Assembly (NCBI GenBank): GCA_028023455.1
Contig: JAQFVV010006215.1
Coordinates: 1,560,580 to 1,624,579, forward strand
Length of the DNA stretch: 64,000 bases
Direction: 5' to 3'
From: Epiperipatus broadwayi
Lineage: Eukaryota > Onychophora > Udeonychophora > Euonychophora > Peripatidae
Both the position numbers and the translations under genes were made by a program. Each line of letters begins with the position of its first letter. Positions within the stretch are counted from its first letter, which is position 1. The notes under the pieces are model-generated. The model was not told where the DNA came from. It made no database searches and saw nothing but the letters and a program-made list of their open reading frames with translations. Positions 56,557 through 64,000 of the stretch are shown one piece after another.

Positions 56557-59354
56557 ACGAATGGTATTTGTATTAAAACCGTAAATGTTTGTTATGTGTA
56601 ATAATTCTGATTTTTTTTTTTTAATTTATCATTATTGTGTAATAAGATTTTTATTTATGGAACACTGGCTAGAATTGATTAAAGAGTGAATAAAAAATAA
56701 TGCTATAGATACTCTGAAGTCAATGGAAAAAGTTAAAATTAAGTTAAATAGATAAAACTCAGTCTTTCTATTTTTGCTTCAACAGAAGCGAATCTAAGTT
56801 CTTTCTCAGAATTTTTTTAAATTTATTTTTAAAAGTATATGATTAAACATTTATTTTATAACGTCTTGTTCGAAAGTATTCATTTATTAATAACATTCTC
56901 ACAGCGTCTGCGCAATTAGCTTAACAGGCTGTCATTCTATTGTAAAAGTATATGATTGTAAAATAGATAGAATGATTGGCTGACATTAATGTTCATCTGT
57001 TGACTGGACAGGGTCATTGAATTTGTGAGAGATGACAATTTATTAAAATATAAAAATTAATTCTTAGCATTTCAAAACCAGCAGAATATTTCTTTGTTTT
57101 TAAAATAGATATTACTTACTTTTCAATGATGAAATACAAATGTTAACAACAAAAAAATGTATACAAAGATTCTGATCACCTATTGATATAATTTTATAAG
57201 CCTGATGTATTATTTATACATGGGATAAAAATTGATTCAATTTCCATAGCATCATAATGGCTGAAAGTAGAGTCTATTCACTTATAATGTTTTATGAATT
57301 GATTACATGCTAAAGGAAAAAATATCTACAGTGCATCATTATGTATATAAATTAGTGTTTGCACACTTATAACCTTATATAGATGAAATATGTGTTCAAT
57401 GAAAATATAATTTAGATATTTGGAAAATATTGGAATTAACAAAATGTACTTTGAACCTTATAGCTTTTCATAATATTTCTACTTTTTCTGGAATAACTAA
57501 ATATTGGATCATGATTTTAAAAAAATAAACATTAGAACTATGGTACTATTTTTGAAATGCCGTATTTAAATACTATTACTAAAGTCATTTGCTTATATTT
57601 ATCATTATTATTGCTATTTTTTCTTCATTTCAAATGTATAGTATTTATTAATAGAAATATTAGTATAATTTTAGACTAAGTGACCTATTTACATACCTAA
57701 ATGTAAGAGAGTTATGTCCCTGAAGTTTGAATTTATATCTTGCAGCACAGTAATTGTTATTTTAATTTAAAATACTAATTCTTTTATTGATTGATTATAA
57801 ATTAACTTCAAGTATTTTGCTTATATTGGGAGTTCAAAAAGATTAAATCATAATAAGTATTTATTTTATTTTGGTGTCTTAAATTTATATTAAGAAATAA
57901 ATAGATTCATTTTTGTATATATATAATCCAAACAAATTTATTTAATACAGTATTCAAATTTTTAAACAATATATTCTTTACTGGAAGTACTTTCGATTGT
58001 ATCACTGACAATCTTTATCAACCATTAATCAATACACAAAATAAAAACTTATATTACCCATCATTCAATCAATTCAAATTTCCCACAATTTTGTTGTTTT
58101 TATATTAGCTGATTGTCTATTCATCAAACCTTCTCTATTCCTGGATATTATAATTGCCTCCTTAATTTTTCGTTAACGGATTAATGTATATTATATAAAT
58201 ATATTTTTAAATCAAACTCAAAGAACAAATGTGAATTATTAAAAAAAGAATAGACTTTATGTTATAGTATAATAAATGTTGCTTTAGGGTTTGAACTTGA
58301 ACTCTATGTTAGTGATCATAATATGACTGTACATGTTTAAAAAAGGAAAAGATGTGAGATCGCTGTTTGTAATTTGGATAAAATTAAAATGTAACCTGTT
58401 GAACAAAAGGCATTTATGAAATAGTAGTGTAATCGTATTTTTTTTTGGACCGTTGTGAAAATACTTGATATCAGAATTAAATAATTTATGATAAAAATAC
58501 AGTATTATGGAAGATAAATAGCAATGAATATGATAACAGAGGAAATGATTTCTTAAATATTATGTTCATAGCTCTTTATGCATTATTTTGAAGTGTTATG
58601 TAATCCTAAAGTTAAGAATATTTCGAAATCACTTAATGAAGTGAGCAGTATCAGATTTAGGAATAAACTAAATAAGCTACAGCTTAGTGCCTCACAATTT
58701 GCAGGGGCCTCCAAAAATTCCTATATTTACACAAATGTTATTTTCTTTTAATATATTTAAACACCCCCCCCCCCCCAGAAATATGAAGAAAGAATATTAC
58801 AAAATACCATATTTACAGTAAAATAGCTTAAAACAGATATACAAAAATAAAAGGCTTAAATATATTGTAATGTAAGAGAATAAAGAGGTACCAATCAGTG
58901 ATGTAATCATCATCACAAATGATCTGCATAAAATCAAATGTGATTAATAATAAAAGATAAACATGGCAACTCCAATAACTATCATCATCAATCAAACAGT
59001 GTATTGACAAGTTAATCAATGATCATATTTGTGAATGAATTTAAAAAAGATAAAAAATTTGGCTAATCAACATCTTGCCAGTACCAAACCTGGGGCATAA
59101 TATTATATAAACAATCATCAATATTATAGCTGCATTCACATATATAAATGTTAAAAATAATTTTAAAAATTATCCTATATCAAAGCTTATGTCAATGCAG
59201 ATCATCATCAATGCTTAGTGCTATCTGGTACCAGGAGTGTATTGGCCATCATTAACCTAAATCATTATTATTGTAAAACATATAATATAAAATAAGTAGA
59301 CTTTAAGCGTGATATTTATTATTTTAGCACCATATAAATAATACTAACGAAAAT
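56557..59354. other. AT-rich non-coding stretch
   Basis: About 2.8 kb. A C homopolymer (about 14 bases) lies at 58,765-58,778. A GC-slightly-richer patch near 56,900-57,020 shows a weak inverted repeat (TGTCATTCTATTGTA / AATAGATAGAATGAT) and nothing more. Confidence 0.5.
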
Positions 59355-59470
59355 TACAAAATTATTTATCTTTTCAACATGTGTGTGATCAGGTGGGTCA
59401 GCAATATAAGATGGCACTGAGAGTGGTGGGTCGTGTGAAAGTCTGAGTTCGAACCCCGCATATATTACAT
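59355..59470 (+). repeat. Family R SINE-like fragment with best B-box-like end
   Basis: TTTATCTTTTCAACATGTGT through GTGTGAAAGTCTGAGTTCGA to GAACCCCGCATATATT matches the right end of the 34,701-36,113 foldback. GAGTTCGAACCCCGC (59,445-59,459) resembles a tRNA T-arm. Only the 3' third of the repeat is present. Confidence 0.5.
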
Positions 59471-60009
59471 ATATAAATGCAGGTTTAAGCCTGTACAATG
59501 TATTAAAATACAAATATATATATATATATATTCTATACATCATTAATCCAAAGCTAGCTTTGTGATTGCAAAGATCCTGTTGACCCGAGAACAAGAAAAA
59601 TATACAGTTAATCTATTTTAGTCTTAAACATTTTCTGGAAAAACTTAAAATAATAATTAAAAAAATTATTATTAGAAATAAAAATAATAACAAAAAAAGA
59701 TCTAATAAATACTTGACAAATAGATTGATTATTCTAATTTTGATTATTTACAAATATCAGAAAATATTTGACATAGGCTGAGAAAATAGAATATTAAATT
59801 TTAACAGAGTTTGAATTATAGCTTATAGAAATACATAAATTGTAAGCAGTATTAAATAAATGCATATCTGTATGCTCAAGTTCATATCTAATAATAGAAA
59901 ATATTTAATGAGTCAATAACTATTCTATTTTAAACAAGTATAAATAATTAAATATTAAATATATATATACATGTGTTTATTCTAATATAAACTATTTCAG
60001 TTATTAATT
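59471..60009. other. AT-rich non-coding stretch
   Basis: A TATATA microsatellite near 59,516-59,531; otherwise nothing. Confidence 0.5.
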
Positions 60010-60112
60010 GACTTGCATTGGTGGTCGAGAGGTCAGCGTCAGCTGCTTTACAAGCAGTTATCCCGGGTTAGCGGGTTCGCTTCCCGGCTGATGCTATGAC
60101 ACATGTGAAAAA
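60010..60112 (+). mobile_element. tRNA-derived SINE type I (copy 8)
   Basis: TTGCATTGGTGGTCGAGAGG (A box), GCTG-CTTTACAA-GCAG anticodon arm, GTTAGCGGGTTCGCTTCCCG (B box), GATGCTATGACACATG and an A tail. No clear target duplication was seen, so it may be older or flanked by eroded sequence. Confidence 0.82.
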
Positions 60113-60737
60113 AAAAAATATTTTTAACAATACTTTAATATAGTTTCATCAGTCTTTTAAAAAAATACATGTTACAATTCCATTAAGTTTTTTTAATTCT
60201 AAAAGAAATGACGTAACAATAGAATTTATATCAGCAGGAAGCTTTTCACGGGTCAGTCATTTGCTTTTGACACCTTTTTAACTGCCTAATATATTCTGTT
60301 TATTTAAAAGTTCCAGTATAACTTAATTAAAGACTTTTTTGCTTTGAACAGTAAACACAAATAGAGTTTAGCAACCGTGAAATCAATGTTTGAAAGAACA
60401 TATCAATGTATATTTTACTTGACAGCCAATTTTTTTATATACATGTTTTATATGTTTGTAAGTATATCTCACACATGATTGCTGCATATATAAAATAGAA
60501 CTTGAAAAAAATTAAACCCTGAAGTCTTAAAACTGACTTCTTATATAGATTGCTGATAATACATATCCAGAATAACAGATACAAAAGATAAACACTAGCA
60601 AGTTTCAGTTTAATTCAACTTGCATAATTTCATGAACTTCAGTTTCAGACAAGTGGTCTACTTATCACATATTGTGCCATATATCATGGAAAAGCTGTCC
60701 TACTGTACTCCTCTGAGAGTTCAAACTTGTTCAACAT
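60113..60737. other. AT-rich non-coding stretch
   Basis: A patch at 60,615-60,735 has a 42-codon plus-strand frame without start context (…FRQVVYLSHIVPYIMEK…). It is unrecognised and may be chance. Confidence 0.35.
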
Positions 60738-61904
<1,167 letters not shown>

Positions 61905-62345
61905 CCAACAAACATCGATCATCATTTCTTATGCTTGCTTATAACTGTTATTAAAACAAACAAAACTCTCTATAAGTATTGCCACTCAGTGCAAGCCAGA
62001 GTAATCAATGGATCCCAGAAGGCTTGTGCATAAAATCCCCATCTAGTCCCTACTCATCCATCAACCCCAGACTAGTTTCTAAAATCCCCATTTAGTGCCT
62101 ACTCATCCATCATCCCCAGACTAGTTTCTAAGCCAATGGATGCCAGAAGGCTTGTGCATAAAATCCCCATCTAGTGCCTACTCATCCATCATCCCCAGAC
62201 TAGTTTCTAAGCCAGAAACTAGTCTGGAGATTATGGATGTATAGGCACTAGATGGGGATTTTATGCACAAGCCTTCTGGCATCCATTGATTACTCTGGCT
62301 TGCACTGACTGGCCAATATGTGTAGAGAGTTTTGCCTGTTTTATT
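61905..62345. mobile_element. Foldback element, family A, copy 4
   Basis: The leader CATCGATCATCATTTCTTAT, the left end AACAAAACTCTCTATAAGTA and the right end GTAGAGAGTTTTGCCTG match copy 1. The inner block (TCTAGTGCCTACTCATCCAT, CATCCCCAGACTAGTTTCTA) occurs three times in the left arm, near 62,041, 62,090 and 62,170. It occurs once, inverted, in the right arm (62,213-62,262). The centre is AAGCCAGAAACTAGTCTGG. There is no coding capacity. Confidence 0.8.
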
Positions 62346-62810
62346 TTAAAATAGCAGTTTGTGAACTTTGTGAGTATATATTGTAACTAAACTGCTTTGT
62401 AATTTTTCTCATTGTGACTACTTCTATCATTTTATCATCCTCATGTACTTGATTTTGTTATATTTATTTCTGTTATACACAAATTACATTTATTATATTT
62501 CATATTTAGTCAGCTGGCTTCAATCTATGCAAGTAGTCCTATATTATTAGCACACGAAAAGTAATAATCATTCTTTCTCTATTTTTATCAAATAATAATC
62601 TTTATATAAAACAGTCATGTTTTATACTTATTGTGATATATTTTTTTCCTAAGAGTATTACAAATATTTGTAATGTCTTATAGAAATTATTTTACAGTTG
62701 TGTTTCTCGTTTTTATAACATTCAAGAGATTAAAATAACTTACTCCATCAAACTCCTTTGAAGAATAGCAAGTAAATATTATTCACAATACAGTACTTTC
62801 TTTTTCTATA
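62346..62810. other. AT-rich non-coding stretch
   Basis: Nothing recognised. Confidence 0.5.
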
Positions 62811-63754
62811 CACCTGGGTCTCGTTTTATGTGGATTTATTTAACGCGATTTTGAAGTTACGTGATTCATGTTTCTTCAGAAGTCGAACTCCAATAATGCG
62901 CTATTACTTTAAATAATAAATTTGATGCACTTACGTCATATTGAAAGTAATAGCACATTATTGGAATTTGACTTTCATCTTAGTAATTTCAATATTTTCA
63001 GTGCTTTATAATAGTAAGATTTTATGCAATAATAAAATTAAAATCATGATTTCCACATTTTATGTATACACACATTAAATTTTACAAGATTATAATGTAA
63101 ATTTGTTCAAACATTGAGCGTGTTAATTTTGCATTTTAAATCACATTCTGTTTTTGCTTTTTAAAAAAGAATGTGATCAATTATTAATCATTTAGTGTCC
63201 GCAAGTTTATTTTTAAAAGGTGAGTAATAGCAATGGGCACAATTAAATTTGACAATTAAAAATTAAAATCTGATTTTTAATTGTAATTAACAATTTAAAA
63301 ATTACTTAAGGTGACCTGAAATTAATGTGATGTGAAGTTTGTGCTAGTTGTATTTCCTCTTGTGAAGAATCTGATTTTTTTTACCAGTTTGCAAACGAAC
63401 CTATTTATCGGCAAATATTAAAACGTGTATAAAAAATGTAAATTACTGTACTTTAAATTATGCACAAAAATATATTATTTTGAATTAAATTAAATATTAT
63501 AGTTAAAAAAAGTTTGTCTTGTATCAATTTTTTTTTAAATTTGAAATTTTTTATTAGTCATATTTTATTTCCTTATTTTTTTTTTGCACGAATTTTAAAG
63601 TAATTTTACATTGATGCTTTGCTTTTACACAATTTTTGAAAAATCACAGTCCATATCCCCCCTTTTTCAAGGTAAGTTACATCTATTTTTGTGCAATTTC
63701 ATTTGTGTGTGTTTTCTGAGGAACCTATCTATCGCGTAAAACGAGACCCAGATG
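62811..63754 (+). mobile_element. Tigger/pogo-like transposon, copy 4
   Basis: It begins CACCTGGGTCTCGTTTTATG and ends GCGTAAAACGAGACCCAGATG, with TA at 62,809-62,810 and 63,755-63,756. Length is 944 bp. The interior aligns with copy 1 but lacks part of its centre (near 63,330-63,400). There it keeps CTAGTTGTATTTCCTCTTGTG, matching the coding part of copy 2. The subterminal hairpin lies at about 62,879-62,975. The open frame that starts near its right end and runs outside is fortuitous. Confidence 0.85.
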
Positions 63755-63756
63755 TA

Positions 63757-64000
63757 CAAGAAAATAACAAAGATAATCAAAGTTCACCATTTCATTTCCT
63801 GTACTTCAACCTTTTGTTGATTAAGATAGTGGAAGAATGGTGGAGGACTCAACTTAATAAAGTGAAAAAAAAACTCAACCTTTCTGGTGATGCTTACGAG
63901 ACCTTTCATTGACGATTGATGTCACTCTAATTCCATTATTTTTAATGCTAGGATAGCCGTTTTATAGTCATTAGCTATATTTTTAAAAGTTCTGTAAGAT
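63757..64000. other. Window edge, unassigned
   Basis: Slightly less AT-rich than average. The open frame reaching 63,912 begins inside the transposon end and has no recognised content in this part. Confidence 0.3.

Noticed and set aside
63691-63912. 73-codon plus-strand frame at the window end
   Set aside because: It begins in the Tigger-like right terminus and runs into flanking DNA; no conserved content.

Overview
The window is a gene-poor, very AT-rich stretch of an animal nuclear genome. No intact host protein-coding gene was found. The bacterial-style feature types (operons, ribosome binding sites, CRISPR) do not apply. Animal origin is indicated by A-tailed tRNA-derived SINEs with target-site duplications, RTE/BovB-type LINEs with an AP endonuclease-like front end, Tigger/pogo-like elements flanked by TA, a Ty3/gypsy pol relic, and TTAGGG-like interstitial repeats. 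TTAGGG argues weakly against an insect. A mollusc, a cnidarian or another invertebrate would fit, but the sequence does not settle the phylum.

Layout. 1-9,000: a dispersed SINE-like repeat (280-565), a foldback remnant, a 1.1-kb Tigger-like element (1657-2766) and three inverted-repeat elements (4738-5130, 5905-6450, 6788-7114). 9,000-13,000: two SINEs and the eroded reverse transcriptase of a CR1/Jockey-like LINE on the minus strand (10,320-11,700), then a long GATA array. 13,400-14,330: a foldback with 192-bp arms plus a partial second copy. 16,985-22,505: two RTE-type LINE copies in opposite orientations. The second contains an exact match to an Illumina adapter stem, probably an assembly or library artefact. 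22,900-33,000: mostly featureless AT-rich DNA with one SINE, a second Tigger-like copy holding a 78-codon open frame, and one small foldback. 33,150-37,850: two SINEs, a foldback, a foldback disrupted at TA by a Tigger-like element, and a 1.2-kb terminal-inverted-repeat element carrying telomere-like repeats. 38,900-45,730: repeat fragments, two small coding-like islands, a minisatellite and four foldback or palindromic elements, including a 388-bp palindrome between 104-bp direct repeats. 45,960-47,660: a Ty3/gypsy pol relic. 48,960-50,540: a degenerate tandem repeat and a satellite-like array. 51,200-56,560: two SINEs, a foldback, a LINE C-terminal relic, a coding-like island and a third RTE fragment. 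59,350-63,760: a SINE-like fragment, a SINE, a GATA array, a foldback and a fourth Tigger-like element.

The elements do not form a pathway. RTE-type machinery is a plausible source of SINE mobilisation, and a pogo/Tigger transposase elsewhere in the genome would be needed for the TA-flanked elements. The unusual features are the density of long inverted repeats, repeated internal duplications confined to one arm, a telomere-like tract inside a transposon-like element, the adapter scar, and two or three GC-richer islands that look coding but match nothing I recognise.
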